A DNA stretch of 64,000 nucleotides. It comes from UBA4582 sp002389265 (GTDB lineage Bacteria; Pseudomonadota; Gammaproteobacteria; Pseudomonadales; Azotimanducaceae). Of this stretch, positions 17,383 through 25,880 are shown piece by piece. The notes beneath the pieces were generated by a model that was given only the letters and a program-made list of their open reading frames with translations, did no database searches and was not told the DNA's origin. How positions within the stretch are numbered: the first letter of the stretch is position 1; each line of letters opens with the position of its first letter. The stretch spans positions 1-64,000 of the forward strand of contig CALSRT010000003.1 in NCBI GenBank assembly GCA_943788825.1, in the 5' to 3' direction. Position numbers and translations under genes: made by a program.

Positions 17383-17922
17383 ATGGCTATTGATCGGGTA
17401 GTTGGTTTTGATGGGCACAAACCTGTGACCCAAGAGGACTGTTGGCGGGCGACAATTGAACTCGACCCAGGCCCGCCGGTTGTCATTCGCGAAAGTCAGT
17501 TCAAAGTGCTTCCGGAAAACAATATTTTTAGGGCAGTGCCGTTGGTGGGTATTGCGTCTGGGGAGTGCTTGGATCACCAGGGCGACGAAAACTTCAAGGC
17601 TAAGCTGGAACAAATAGCCGCCGAAAAGGACTTCTTTGATGCCATCCTATTGACCCATGAAGTCGCCGTTGACCCTGAGCAGCTGGCTGCCGACATCCAA
17701 CTGGAATGGCAGCTGGGCCATCTGGAATGGCAGGTGGGGCAACGCTACAGTCATGGTGCAGCAGGCTAAGTAGGCTCCGATCGACAGGAGAATATCCTCA
17801 ACCGCTACCTGCCCTTCAAGGCCGGTGATCCCTTTGATGCGAAAATACTGGGTGAGTTTTATCTGGCGCTGCTGAGCAGTGACTATTATGGAGGTGTGAG
17901 CATTGACGCCGAGATCGACTAA
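17383..17922 (+). pseudogene. tamA: decayed fragment of tamA (POTRA domains only)
   Basis: A 128-codon frame (17383-17769) resembles the second POTRA domain of the TamA outer-membrane translocation factor: WRATIELDPGPPVVI, SGECLDHQGDENFKAKL, then GHLEWQVGQRYSHG. After an in-frame TAA at 17767-17769 the same frame continues (17770-17919) with NILNRYLPFKAGDPFDAKIL and LLSSDYYGGVSIDAEID, typical of POTRA3, and stops. No signal peptide or first POTRA lies upstream and no beta-barrel follows. I read it as a relic; it could alternatively be a short independent gene, which I consider unlikely. Confidence 0.75.
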
Positions 17923-17965
17923 TAGCGGGGATGGTCACTGATGTCAACTGATGGTCAGCTGGCCA

Positions 17966-18277
17966 TCAGCTGATGGTGGCGCGGAGAATATTTGACAACG
18001 CCGGGTTAGGTTTGGCTGCGGCCTTGTAAATCAGGGCGATATGGCCAATTTTTTGTATCACGGTGACATGCTGGGTGGCCACTATGGTGGCGACCAAGGC
18101 GTCTCGTTCGTCTTTATCGCCAGCCAGAATTTTCACCTTGATCAGTTCGTGGTCCTGCAGAGCGCGGCTGAGTTCGCTGAGAACAGTCTCGCTCAGGCCA
18201 TTGCCGGCAATAGTGACAACGGGTTTGAGATGATGGCCGATGGCGCGAAACCGTTTCTTGTCTTTTTGGCTTATCAT
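17966..18277 (-). CDS. yhbY: YhbY family RNA-binding protein (CRM domain)
   Basis: 103-residue single CRM-domain protein associated with pre-50S ribosome assembly. Shows KRFRAIGHHLKPVVTIAGNGLSETVLSELSRALQDHELIKVKI and the C-terminal GHIALIYK, as in E. coli YhbY. Divergent from rlmE, the normal arrangement. A 14-bp palindrome (CCATCAGCTGATGG, 17963-17976) covers its stop codon. Confidence 0.94.
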   Translation of the reverse strand: MISQKDKKRFRAIGHHLKPVVTIAGNGLSETVLSELSRALQDHELIKVKILAGDKDERDALVATIVATQHVTVIQKIGHIALIYKAAAKPNPALSNILRATIS

Positions 18278-18437
18278 AAGGTGTGAGTCATCTTCAGTAA
18301 GAAAAGAGCATAATACACAAGCCGGTTAGCTAGAACCGTGCGTAAAACCCGTGTAAATAGTGAGGCCGGCGAGTTTACCCGACTCAAATCAACAATGCGA
18401 GATGAAAGAGCGGCAGCGAAGTGGTGCATCGACAGAC

Positions 18438-19085
18438 ATGAAAAAATCTAAATCCAGCCATCAATGGCTCAAAACCCATGAAGATGACGAGTACGTAAAA
18501 CGTGCCCGGGCGGAAGGATATCGGTCTCGAGCAAGCTACAAGCTGCTGGAAATTGATGCGCGTTTCAACCTCCTCAAGCCGGGAGCGACGGTTATTGATC
18601 TCGGTGCCGCGCCCGGAGGCTGGTGCCAGGTCGTCATCGAAAAAATTGGTCCGCAGGGTACGCTGATCGGCATCGACCTGTTGGAAATGGAGCCAATCCC
18701 CGGTGTGACCTTCATTCAGGGTGACTTTACTGAAGCTGATCCCTTCGAAAAGTTGCTGGCAAGTTTGGATGGTCGACCAGTAGACCTTGTATTTTCTGAC
18801 ATGGCCCCCAACTTAAGTGGAGTGAAGAATATCGACCAGCCGAGGGCAGCGCATCTGGTGGAGCTATCTATCGACTTTGCCGATCAAGTACTCAGGCCGG
18901 GTGGTGGTTTAGTCTGTAAGTGTTTTGAAGGCGACGGTATTCAGGAAATCAGGCAGCAATACCGGGCTCGCTATGGCACCGTGGTTAATTTTAAACCCAA
19001 GGCGTCGCGAGATAAGTCCAGAGAGCTGTACTTGGTGGGGCAGAATTTTTCAGACACAGATACGAATCGGATCGAAAGCCGTTAA
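18438..19085 (+). CDS. rlmE: 23S rRNA (uridine-2'-O-)-methyltransferase RlmE
   Basis: Heat-shock methyltransferase (FtsJ/RrmJ) that modifies U2552 of 23S rRNA. SAM-binding motif VIDLGAAPGGWCQV near residue 53, catalytic K-D-K-E residues in SYKLLEID, VFSDMAPNLSG, and VCKCFEGDG. The ATG at 18438 (MKKSKSSHQWLKTHEDDEYV) matches the family; in-frame upstream starts at 18402 and 18360 would add a non-conserved tail. Precedes ftsH as in E. coli. Confidence 0.95.
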   Translation: MKKSKSSHQWLKTHEDDEYVKRARAEGYRSRASYKLLEIDARFNLLKPGATVIDLGAAPGGWCQVVIEKIGPQGTLIGIDLLEMEPIPGVTFIQGDFTEADPFEKLLASLDGRPVDLVFSDMAPNLSGVKNIDQPRAAHLVELSIDFADQVLRPGGGLVCKCFEGDGIQEIRQQYRARYGTVVNFKPKASRDKSRELYLVGQNFSDTDTNRIESR

Positions 19086-19188
19086 AGATCGCCGAAAATA
19101 AAGCGTTAAAGGGTGTTTGGCGTATAAATTAAACTGGTGTAAGGTTAGGGCCCGCTGGGGGAACTGACCCTGTAGAGAGGATATTCCT

Positions 19189-21132
19189 TTGAATGATATG
19201 GGTAAAAATTTACTGCTCTGGCTGGTTATCGCCGCTGTCTTGTTAACGGTGTTTAACAGCTTCAATGTGAGCAAAAATCTAACAGAAGTCGAATATTCAG
19301 AGTTTCTTGAGTCGATCGCCCAAGACCGGGTGAGCAAGGTTCAGGTTGATGGTCTTATTATTCGCGGTGAGATGAACGACGGTCAGCGCTTTGAAACGGT
19401 GCAACCGCAGGTGACAGATAAGGCCCTGATCGACGATATGGTTAATCATCGCGTCGATTTCAGTGGTGCTCGACCAGAAACGCAAAGCATTTGGACCCAA
19501 CTGCTCGTGGCCAGTTTCCCGATCTTGGTCATTATTGCCGTGTTCATGTTCTTTATGCGTCAAATGCAAGGTGGCGCGGGCGGCCGTGGCGGCCCTCTGA
19601 CCTTTGGTAAGAGCAAAGCTAAATTGCTCGGCGAGGACCAGATCAAGACGACGTTCGCCGATGTGGCGGGTGTTGATGAGGCTAAAGAGGACGTGCAGGA
19701 GCTCGTGGAGTTTCTGCAGGATCCAACGAAATTCCAAAAACTCGGCGGTCGTATTCCTCGAGGCATTTTAATGGTTGGTCAGCCCGGTACGGGTAAGACG
19801 CTGTTGGCCAAGGCGATTGCTGGTGAAGCTAAGGTTCCGTTCTTTTCCATCTCGGGTTCAGATTTTGTCGAAATGTTTGTGGGTGTTGGCGCGTCTCGAG
19901 TACGAGATATGTTTGAGCAAGCCAAAAAACAGTCGCCTTGCATTATTTTTATCGACGAGATCGATGCGGTTGGTCGGCATCGTGGGGCCGGTATGGGCGG
20001 CGGTCACGATGAGCGTGAGCAGACATTGAACCAGTTATTGGTTGAAATGGATGGTTTTGATGGTAACGAGGGGGTGATTATTATTGCCGCCACTAACCGA
20101 CCTGACGTGTTGGATCCAGCATTATTGAGGCCTGGGCGGTTTGACCGTCAGGTGGTGGTGGGTTTGCCAGATATCCGCGGGCGAGAGCAAATTCTTAAGG
20201 TGCATATGCGCAAGGTGCCACTGGGTGCCGATGTTGAGCCTTCCTATATCGCTCGAGGCACGCCAGGTTTTTCTGGTGCCGATTTGGCTAATTTGGTAAA
20301 CGAGGCCGCACTGTTTGCCGCACGCCAGAACAAGCGCACCGTGAATATGGAAGAATTTGAGCAGGCTAAAGATAAAATCATGATGGGCGCTGAGCGCAAG
20401 AGCATGGTGATGTCGGAGAAGGAGAAGCTCAACACGGCGTATCATGAAGCCGGCCATTGTGTTGTCAGTTGTCTGGTGCCAGAGCACGATCCCACCTACA
20501 AGGTCACGATTATTCCTCGCGGTCGAGCGTTAGGTGTGACTATGTTCTTGCCAGAGGAAGATCGTTATTCGATGAACCGGCGGATGATCCTGAGTCAGAT
20601 CTGTTCCTTGTTCGGCGGTCGGATTGCTGAAGAATTGACACTCGGGCGAGACGGCATTACGACCGGGGCCTCAAATGATATTGAACGTGCGACCAAGATG
20701 GCGCGGTCAATGGTTACCAAATGGGGTCTGTCGGAGAAGCTGGGTCCGCTGTTATATGATCAGGAAGACGCTAACGGTTATTTGGGTATGTCCGCGGGAG
20801 GTTCAGGATCGCAGGTATCCGGTGAAACGTCGAAGTTGATTGATGAGGAAGTTCGCTCAATCATTGATGATTGTTACGGTCGGGCGAAGCGCCTGCTTGA
20901 AGAAAACCGCGACAAACTGGATATGATGGCGGAGGCTTTGATGGAGTATGAGACCATCGATCGTCATCAGATTGACGAGATTATGAGTGGCCGTAAACCG
21001 AGCCCACCGAACGACTGGGATGGTCCAAAGAGCAAGCCAGGTCAAGGCCCGCAGAAGTCGGAAGATGAACCAGGCAAAGGCTCAGAGCCTCGCCCTGGGG
21101 ACGTTCTTGGTGGTCCGGCCGGCGAGCACTAG
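19189..21132 (+). CDS. ftsH: ATP-dependent zinc metalloprotease FtsH
   Basis: Membrane AAA+ protease. Two N-terminal TM helices (LLLWLVIAAVLLTVF and the one before FFMRQMQGG), AAA domain, and zinc site HEAGH near residue 420. TTG at 19189 is preferred: GAGAGG lies 8 bp upstream and the resulting N-terminus (MNDMGKNLLLW) matches Pseudomonas FtsH; an ATG at 19198 is the alternative. The Walker A reads GQPGTGKT, with Gln where GPPGTGKT is usual. 647 residues. Confidence 0.97.
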   Translation: MNDMGKNLLLWLVIAAVLLTVFNSFNVSKNLTEVEYSEFLESIAQDRVSKVQVDGLIIRGEMNDGQRFETVQPQVTDKALIDDMVNHRVDFSGARPETQSIWTQLLVASFPILVIIAVFMFFMRQMQGGAGGRGGPLTFGKSKAKLLGEDQIKTTFADVAGVDEAKEDVQELVEFLQDPTKFQKLGGRIPRGILMVGQPGTGKTLLAKAIAGEAKVPFFSISGSDFVEMFVGVGASRVRDMFEQAKKQSPCIIFIDEIDAVGRHRGAGMGGGHDEREQTLNQLLVEMDGFDGNEGVIIIAATNRPDVLDPALLRPGRFDRQVVVGLPDIRGREQILKVHMRKVPLGADVEPSYIARGTPGFSGADLANLVNEAALFAARQNKRTVNMEEFEQAKDKIMMGAERKSMVMSEKEKLNTAYHEAGHCVVSCLVPEHDPTYKVTIIPRGRALGVTMFLPEEDRYSMNRRMILSQICSLFGGRIAEELTLGRDGITTGASNDIERATKMARSMVTKWGLSEKLGPLLYDQEDANGYLGMSAGGSGSQVSGETSKLIDEEVRSIIDDCYGRAKRLLEENRDKLDMMAEALMEYETIDRHQIDEIMSGRKPSPPNDWDGPKSKPGQGPQKSEDEPGKGSEPRPGDVLGGPAGEH

Positions 21133-21210
21133 CCGGGAATCTCTGGTCTAGAAGAGGGCGCTGCGTTGGGCGCCGAAAGACTGATCTAATGATTGAGTTT
21201 ACAGATAAAG

Positions 21211-21240
21211 AAGGGTTGGTTGAATACCAGCCCTTTTTTA
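21211..21240 (+). terminator. Rho-independent terminator after ftsH
   Basis: AAGGGTTGGT (21211-21220) pairs with ACCAGCCCTT (21226-21235), one G-U pair, 5-nt loop, followed by a T-run. Ends the rlmE-ftsH transcript before folP. Confidence 0.9.
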
Positions 21241-21266
21241 TAACTATCGATTCTGTGTGATCCCTT

Positions 21267-22085
21267 ATGCAACCGATTAAACGTCCCATGGTGATGGGCA
21301 TTTTGAATGTTACGCCGGACTCATTCATAGACGGCGGCAAATATTTGGTGCCAGCTCAGGCGACTGAGCATGCGCGGCAAATGATGCTCGATGGCGCCGA
21401 TATCATCGATGTGGGCGGTGAATCAACCCGGCCTGGTGCGGCTGTCATCAGTGTCGAAGAAGAGTTGCGCCGAGTCATTCCCGTCATCAAGGCCATCAGG
21501 GCCGAATCCAGCATTCCGATTTCCATCGATACATCGACGCCAGAGGTCATGCGTCAGGCGGCGCTGATGGGCGTGGACTTGATTAATGATGTCAGGGCCC
21601 TGGGTCGTCCAGGGGCACTGGCAGCGGCAGCAGCGACAGGCTTGCCGGTCTGCCTGACGCATATGCAGGGTGATCCGCAGACCATGCAGCTCGAACCGAC
21701 TTATGCCAATCTTTTAGTGGAAATTTGTGGATTTTTTGAAGCGCGAATTCTGGCTTGCGAAGCAGCGGGGATACCCAGGACAAAGATCATTCTCGATCCT
21801 GGCTTTGGTTTTGGTAAAACGGTGGAGCATAATCTACAGCTGATCAATCGATTAGAAGAATTCATGATGTTTGGCTGTCCCTTGTTGGTAGGCCTGTCAC
21901 GAAAGAGTACTATTGGTGTGGTTCTTGGCGATCCCACCGTAGACCGTCTGCAAGGCAGCATTGCAGGTGCGCTGCTGGCGTATATGAATGGTGCCAGCCT
22001 ATTGCGGGTTCATGATGTTGCCGAGACAGTGCAGGCCCTGCGAGTCGTCAAAGCGATCCAGCACGAGGGTCTCAGCGATCACTAA
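21267..22085 (+). CDS. folP: dihydropteroate synthase
   Basis: Joins p-aminobenzoate to the pterin precursor in folate synthesis; target of sulfonamides. TIM barrel with GILNVTPDSF near residue 12, DIIDVGGESTRPG near residue 40, and GLSRKSTIG near residue 206. The usual DSFSDGG motif reads DSFIDGG here. 272 residues, complete. The ftsH-folP-glmM order is conserved in gammaproteobacteria. Confidence 0.96.
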   Translation: MQPIKRPMVMGILNVTPDSFIDGGKYLVPAQATEHARQMMLDGADIIDVGGESTRPGAAVISVEEELRRVIPVIKAIRAESSIPISIDTSTPEVMRQAALMGVDLINDVRALGRPGALAAAAATGLPVCLTHMQGDPQTMQLEPTYANLLVEICGFFEARILACEAAGIPRTKIILDPGFGFGKTVEHNLQLINRLEEFMMFGCPLLVGLSRKSTIGVVLGDPTVDRLQGSIAGALLAYMNGASLLRVHDVAETVQALRVVKAIQHEGLSDH

Positions 22086-22110
22086 TTCATTCTCATTAAG
22101 AGTAACTTGA

Positions 22111-23460
22111 GTGACTAAACAGTATTTTGGTACAGATGGCATTCGAGGCCGGGTGGGTGAATCACCCGTTACGGCGGATTTCATGTTAAAGCTGGGCTGG
22201 GCTGCAGGCAAAGTTTTTTCTGAGACAGGTCGAGGTCGTATACTGATCGGCAAAGACACCAGAATTTCTGGTTATATGTTTGAGTCAGCGCTGGAGGCGG
22301 GTTTGTCTTCAGCGGGTGTCGATGTGTCTCTGCTCGGTCCGATGCCGACACCGGCCATTGCCTATCTGACCCGCACCTTTAATGCCCGGGCGGGTATTGT
22401 GATCAGCGCCTCCCATAATCCTTACTATGACAATGGGATTAAATTTTTCTCTGGTCAGGGCCGCAAGCTCGACGACGCGGTCGAACATGCGATTGAAGCT
22501 AAATTGGGTGAGGCTATGGTGACGGTAGAGTCTCACCGAATTGGTAAGGTTTCAAGGATCAATGACGCCGCCGGCCGCTATATCGAATTTTGTAAGAGCT
22601 GCTTTAGCTCGAGCCATAATCTAAAAGGTTTGAAGATCGTCGTCGATTGCGCGAATGGTGCAACCTACCACATTGCACCCAATGTATTTCGAGAGCTGGG
22701 CGCTGAAGTGGTTGAGATTGGCGTTTCTCCTGACGGTCTGAATATCAATGACAACATTGGTTCTACCCATCCCCAAGCACTGCAAGCCAAGGTGCTGGAA
22801 GTCAATGCGAATTTCGGCATTGGCCTAGACGGTGATGGTGATCGTCTCATCATGGTTGATGAACTTGGAGAGCTTGTTGATGGTGATGAGCTGTTGTATA
22901 TCGTTGCCTCCCATTTACAGCAGCGAGGACATCTCGGTGGCGGGGTCGTTGGCACCCTCATGAGTAATTTTGGTCTGGAGCAAGCATTGCAGGCTCAAGG
23001 TATCCAATTTGTGCGAGCGGCTGTGGGCGATCGTTATGTCCTGGCCGAGCTTGAACAGCGCGGCTGGCAAGTAGGCGGGGAGTCTTCAGGCCATCTTTTA
23101 TGCTTGAATGTCACTAGTACGGGCGATGGTATCGTGGCTGCGTTGCAGGTTGTCGCCGCCATGGTCGAAACCGGCAGGACGCTGCATGAGCTGAAACAAA
23201 AAATGACGAAGCTGCCGCAACGGATGATCAATGTCGCTTGCGCCGCGGAGATCGTCGCTGCGCCTTCGGTTTTACAGGGTGTGAAGCGCGTGGAAGCACG
23301 ACTGCAAGGGCGGGGTCGAGTATTATTACGTCCTTCAGGCACCGAGCCCTTGGTGCGGGTTATGATAGAGGGCGAAGATTCTGCGCTGGTTGATGTGCTA
23401 GTGGAAGAGTTGGCCGCAATTGTTGCGAATGCAGGGACAACTAAGTCAGGCCTATGTTGA
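22111..23460 (+). CDS. glmM: phosphoglucosamine mutase
   Basis: Converts glucosamine-6-P to glucosamine-1-P for peptidoglycan and LPS. Phosphoserine loop in GIVISASHNPYYDNG near residue 100, metal loop DGDGDR near residue 245, and C-terminal RPSGTEPLVRV. GTG start at 22111 gives the conserved MTKQYFGTDGIRG. 449 residues. Confidence 0.97.
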   Translation: MTKQYFGTDGIRGRVGESPVTADFMLKLGWAAGKVFSETGRGRILIGKDTRISGYMFESALEAGLSSAGVDVSLLGPMPTPAIAYLTRTFNARAGIVISASHNPYYDNGIKFFSGQGRKLDDAVEHAIEAKLGEAMVTVESHRIGKVSRINDAAGRYIEFCKSCFSSSHNLKGLKIVVDCANGATYHIAPNVFRELGAEVVEIGVSPDGLNINDNIGSTHPQALQAKVLEVNANFGIGLDGDGDRLIMVDELGELVDGDELLYIVASHLQQRGHLGGGVVGTLMSNFGLEQALQAQGIQFVRAAVGDRYVLAELEQRGWQVGGESSGHLLCLNVTSTGDGIVAALQVVAAMVETGRTLHELKQKMTKLPQRMINVACAAEIVAAPSVLQGVKRVEARLQGRGRVLLRPSGTEPLVRVMIEGEDSALVDVLVEELAAIVANAGTTKSGLC

Positions 23461-23512
23461 AACTTGAAAATAAAGTCGTTAAGCTGTGCCGCCGCGCGCG
23501 CGAGGGTTGCCT

Positions 23513-24259
23513 GTGAGGAACCCACTGGTTGCGGGCAATTGGAAGATGCACGGTAGTCGGGCGAGCGTGACGGCGCTGGTGGAGGGATTGCTTAATGTGG
23601 GTGCGATGCCTTGCCAAACACTGATCTGCCCACCCTTTGTCTTTTTAGATCAGGTGCAGCGACAATTGGCGGGCTCCGACATAGCGTTGGGTGCGCAAAA
23701 TCTCGATTGGCACGATAGGGGCGCCTACACTGGTGAGGTGTCTGCCGAGATGCTGTCAGAGTTTGGCTGTAGCCATGTGCTGGTAGGACATTCGGAGCGT
23801 CGGAGCTTGTTTGCGGAGACGGACGCTCAGGTCGGATTAAAGGTTGAAAAGTGTTTGAGTAGTGGTCTGACGCCGGTGATTTGTATCGGTGAGTCTCTGG
23901 CGGAGCGCCAGGCTGACGAGACCTTTACAGTGGTTCAGCGGCAGTTAGATGCCGTTATTCGTCAGGTGGGCGTGACAGCGCTTCGTCACGGCATTATCGC
24001 CTACGAGCCAGTGTGGGCCATAGGGACGGGTGAAAGTGCAACACCAGAACAGGCAGAAACGGTGCATGTTCACATACGACAGTACCTGGCAAAACAAGAT
24101 GAGAATATTTCACAAAATATTCAGTTACTCTACGGTGGTAGTGTAAATGGCGAAAATGCCGCTGATTTGTTTGCTCAGGAAAATATCGATGGCGCGCTGG
24201 TAGGCGGTGCATCGCTGAAGGTAGACGACTTCCTGCGCATATGTCGGGCAGCCGTATAA
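23513..24259 (+). CDS. tpiA: triosephosphate isomerase
   Basis: Interconverts dihydroxyacetone phosphate and glyceraldehyde-3-P. Substrate Lys in AGNWKMHG, catalytic His in VGHSERR, catalytic Glu in AYEPVWAIGTG, phosphate-binding GGSV near the end. GTG at 23513 gives an N-terminus of the expected length with a GAGGG motif just upstream; an upstream GTG at 23486 would add nine residues. About 248 residues. Confidence 0.95.
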   Translation: MRNPLVAGNWKMHGSRASVTALVEGLLNVGAMPCQTLICPPFVFLDQVQRQLAGSDIALGAQNLDWHDRGAYTGEVSAEMLSEFGCSHVLVGHSERRSLFAETDAQVGLKVEKCLSSGLTPVICIGESLAERQADETFTVVQRQLDAVIRQVGVTALRHGIIAYEPVWAIGTGESATPEQAETVHVHIRQYLAKQDENISQNIQLLYGGSVNGENAADLFAQENIDGALVGGASLKVDDFLRICRAAV

Positions 24260-24275
24260 ATTTGGATTGGGTATT

Positions 24276-24677
24276 ATGGAACTTCAAGTTCTTGAAACAA
24301 TTGTATTAGTGATTCATGTCTTGGCAGCGCTGGCTATTATCGGTCTCGTATTGATCCAGCAGGGCAAGGGTGCAGACATGGGTTCTGGTTTTGGTAGTGG
24401 CGCCTCTGCGACGGTGTTTGGTAGTGGCGGAGCCGGTAACTTTTTGACCCAGGCAACCACGGGCCTCGCGATTTTGTTTTTCTTGACCAGTTTCGGGCTA
24501 GCCTTTTTTGCCAAGGCTAAATCAGATTCCGCCAACGTTGTTGGTATGCCGGTGGTCGAGCAGGTGATCGATGGCGTAGTCCCGCAGATGCCTGAGTTCG
24601 AACCCGCCATGCGGAGTCAAGACTCGGAATTGCCGACTATCGACGTGCCAGCTGTCGAGCCTGAGTCGCAAAATTAA
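24276..24677 (+). CDS. secG: preprotein translocase subunit SecG
   Basis: Small inner-membrane subunit of SecYEG. Two TM helices (TIVLVIHVLAALAIIGLVLI and GLAILFFLTSFGLAFF) flank the conserved GKGADMGSGFGSGAS loop. C-terminal acidic tail. ATG at 24276; a TTG three codons earlier is possible. Follows tpiA by 16 bp and precedes tRNA-Leu as in E. coli and Pseudomonas. Confidence 0.95.
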   Translation: MELQVLETIVLVIHVLAALAIIGLVLIQQGKGADMGSGFGSGASATVFGSGGAGNFLTQATTGLAILFFLTSFGLAFFAKAKSDSANVVGMPVVEQVIDGVVPQMPEFEPAMRSQDSELPTIDVPAVEPESQN

Positions 24678-24817
24678 AAAAACACTGGGAATACTGGGCA
24701 ACAAGCGATAGATTGGCCGCGATTTCGGTCGACAAAGCTCGGTGCAGTACTGGTGACATGAAATTCAGACATAGAAGTTGTTCCGAAAAGATTGAGAAGT
24801 TGTTCAAAAAAAGATTT

Positions 24818-24904
24818 GCCGAAGTGGTGAAATTGGTAGACACGCTACCTTGAGGGGGTAGTGAGCTTACGCTCGTGGAGGTTCAAGTCCTCTCTTCGGC
24901 ACCA
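24818..24904 (+). tRNA. tRNA-Leu (GAG)
   Basis: Acceptor GCCGAAG pairs with CTTCGGC followed by ACCA. Anticodon stem CTACC/GGTAG encloses TTGAGGG, giving anticodon GAG. A long variable arm (tgagcttacgctcg) is typical of tRNA-Leu. CCA is encoded. Classic position after secG. Confidence 0.97.
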
Positions 24905-25030
24905 ATTAATTTAGATTGTTTCTAGATTGTTTTCGTCAAGATACCAGCTTCTGCTGGCTCTCGCGCTTGTGTTTCATCGCCCCCTAATGGCTCATTGCCA
25001 TCTATTTAACGATAAAGCGCATGGTTCTAG

Positions 25031-25059
25031 TTGACCATTCCGGCACTGACCCCTATAAT
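25031..25059 (+). promoter_or_regulatory. sigma-70 promoter of tRNA-fMet
   Basis: TTGACC (25031-25036), 17-bp spacer, perfect TATAAT (25054-25059), 15 bp before the mature tRNA. Near-consensus, as expected for a stable-RNA gene. Confidence 0.85.
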
Positions 25060-25074
25060 TCCGCTCCTTGTTGA

Positions 25075-25151
<77 letters not shown>

Positions 25152-25163
25152 ATAATTTGGACC

Positions 25164-25189
25164 AAAAAGCCCCTCATTAGGGGCTTTTT
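25164..25189 (+). terminator. terminator after tRNA-fMet
   Basis: AAAAAGCCCC (25164-25173), loop TCATTA, GGGGCTTTTT (25180-25189). Strong intrinsic terminator immediately after the tRNA. Confidence 0.92.
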
Positions 25190-25274
25190 GTTAACGTAAG
25201 CTTGGGAATTGTCATTCTTAGGCGTTGCGAAAGGAATGTGCGCTGTAAAACTGGCCCATATGTCCGGTTATTGG

Positions 25275-25298
25275 AATGGGCTGTTGGCCCATTTTTTG
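25275..25298 (+). terminator. second terminator / attenuator in the rimP leader
   Basis: AATGGGC (25275-25281), loop TGTTG, GCCCATT (25287-25293), then T to 25297. It lies 77 bp before rimP with no gene between it and the first terminator, so it would act on a rimP-operon transcript started in 25190-25270 or on read-through from the tRNA. Confidence 0.8.
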
Positions 25299-25374
25299 TT
25301 TCAGGGATAGTGGTTTTGCTGGTTGGCGCGCGGGTTAGCGTGATTTTTGGAATGTAACTAATTTTAGGGCAGGC

Positions 25375-25827
25375 TTGTTGAATAAAGATTTAAAAGCGCT
25401 GATCGAACCGGTTGTTATCGGGCTTGGGTATGAGTTGTGGGGTTTTGAGCATCAAACCCAAGGCAGACAATCCTTGCTGAAGATCTACATCGACGCGCCT
25501 GCTGGTATTGAAGTAGACGATTGCGCGAAGGTCAGTCGCCAACTAAGTGGCGTATTAGAGGTCGAAGATCCGATACGAGGTAATTACACCCTGGAGGTGT
25601 CGTCACCAGGACTCGATCGACGTCTGTATACGCTGGCACAGTATGAGGCTTTTAAAGGCTCGAAGGTAAAACTCAGCCTGAGCAAGCCATTTAACGGCAA
25701 GCGTCGTTTCACTGGTCTGTTATGTGGCATAGAAGGGGATGAGGTCGTCGTCCGAATGGGTGATGAGGAAACCTTGTTCCCCATTGAGCAAATAGATCGG
25801 GCGAATGTGGTTCCTGAATATAAGTAA
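25375..25827 (+). CDS. rimP: ribosome maturation factor RimP
   Basis: 30S assembly factor. N-terminal domain with LIEPVVIGLGYELWGFEH, then the DDCAKVSRQLSGVLEVEDPI...YTLEVSSPGLDRRLY signature near residues 44-85. Start is one of two adjacent TTG codons at 25375 and 25378, preceded by AGGGCAGG; no ATG fits. 150 residues. First gene of the rimP-nusA-infB operon. Confidence 0.94.
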   Translation: MLNKDLKALIEPVVIGLGYELWGFEHQTQGRQSLLKIYIDAPAGIEVDDCAKVSRQLSGVLEVEDPIRGNYTLEVSSPGLDRRLYTLAQYEAFKGSKVKLSLSKPFNGKRRFTGLLCGIEGDEVVVRMGDEETLFPIEQIDRANVVPEYK

Positions 25828-25880
25828 GGCTGATGTGGGCTGGCGCAGACCCAGCAAAATTGTCAGATTGGGGCAGTATA

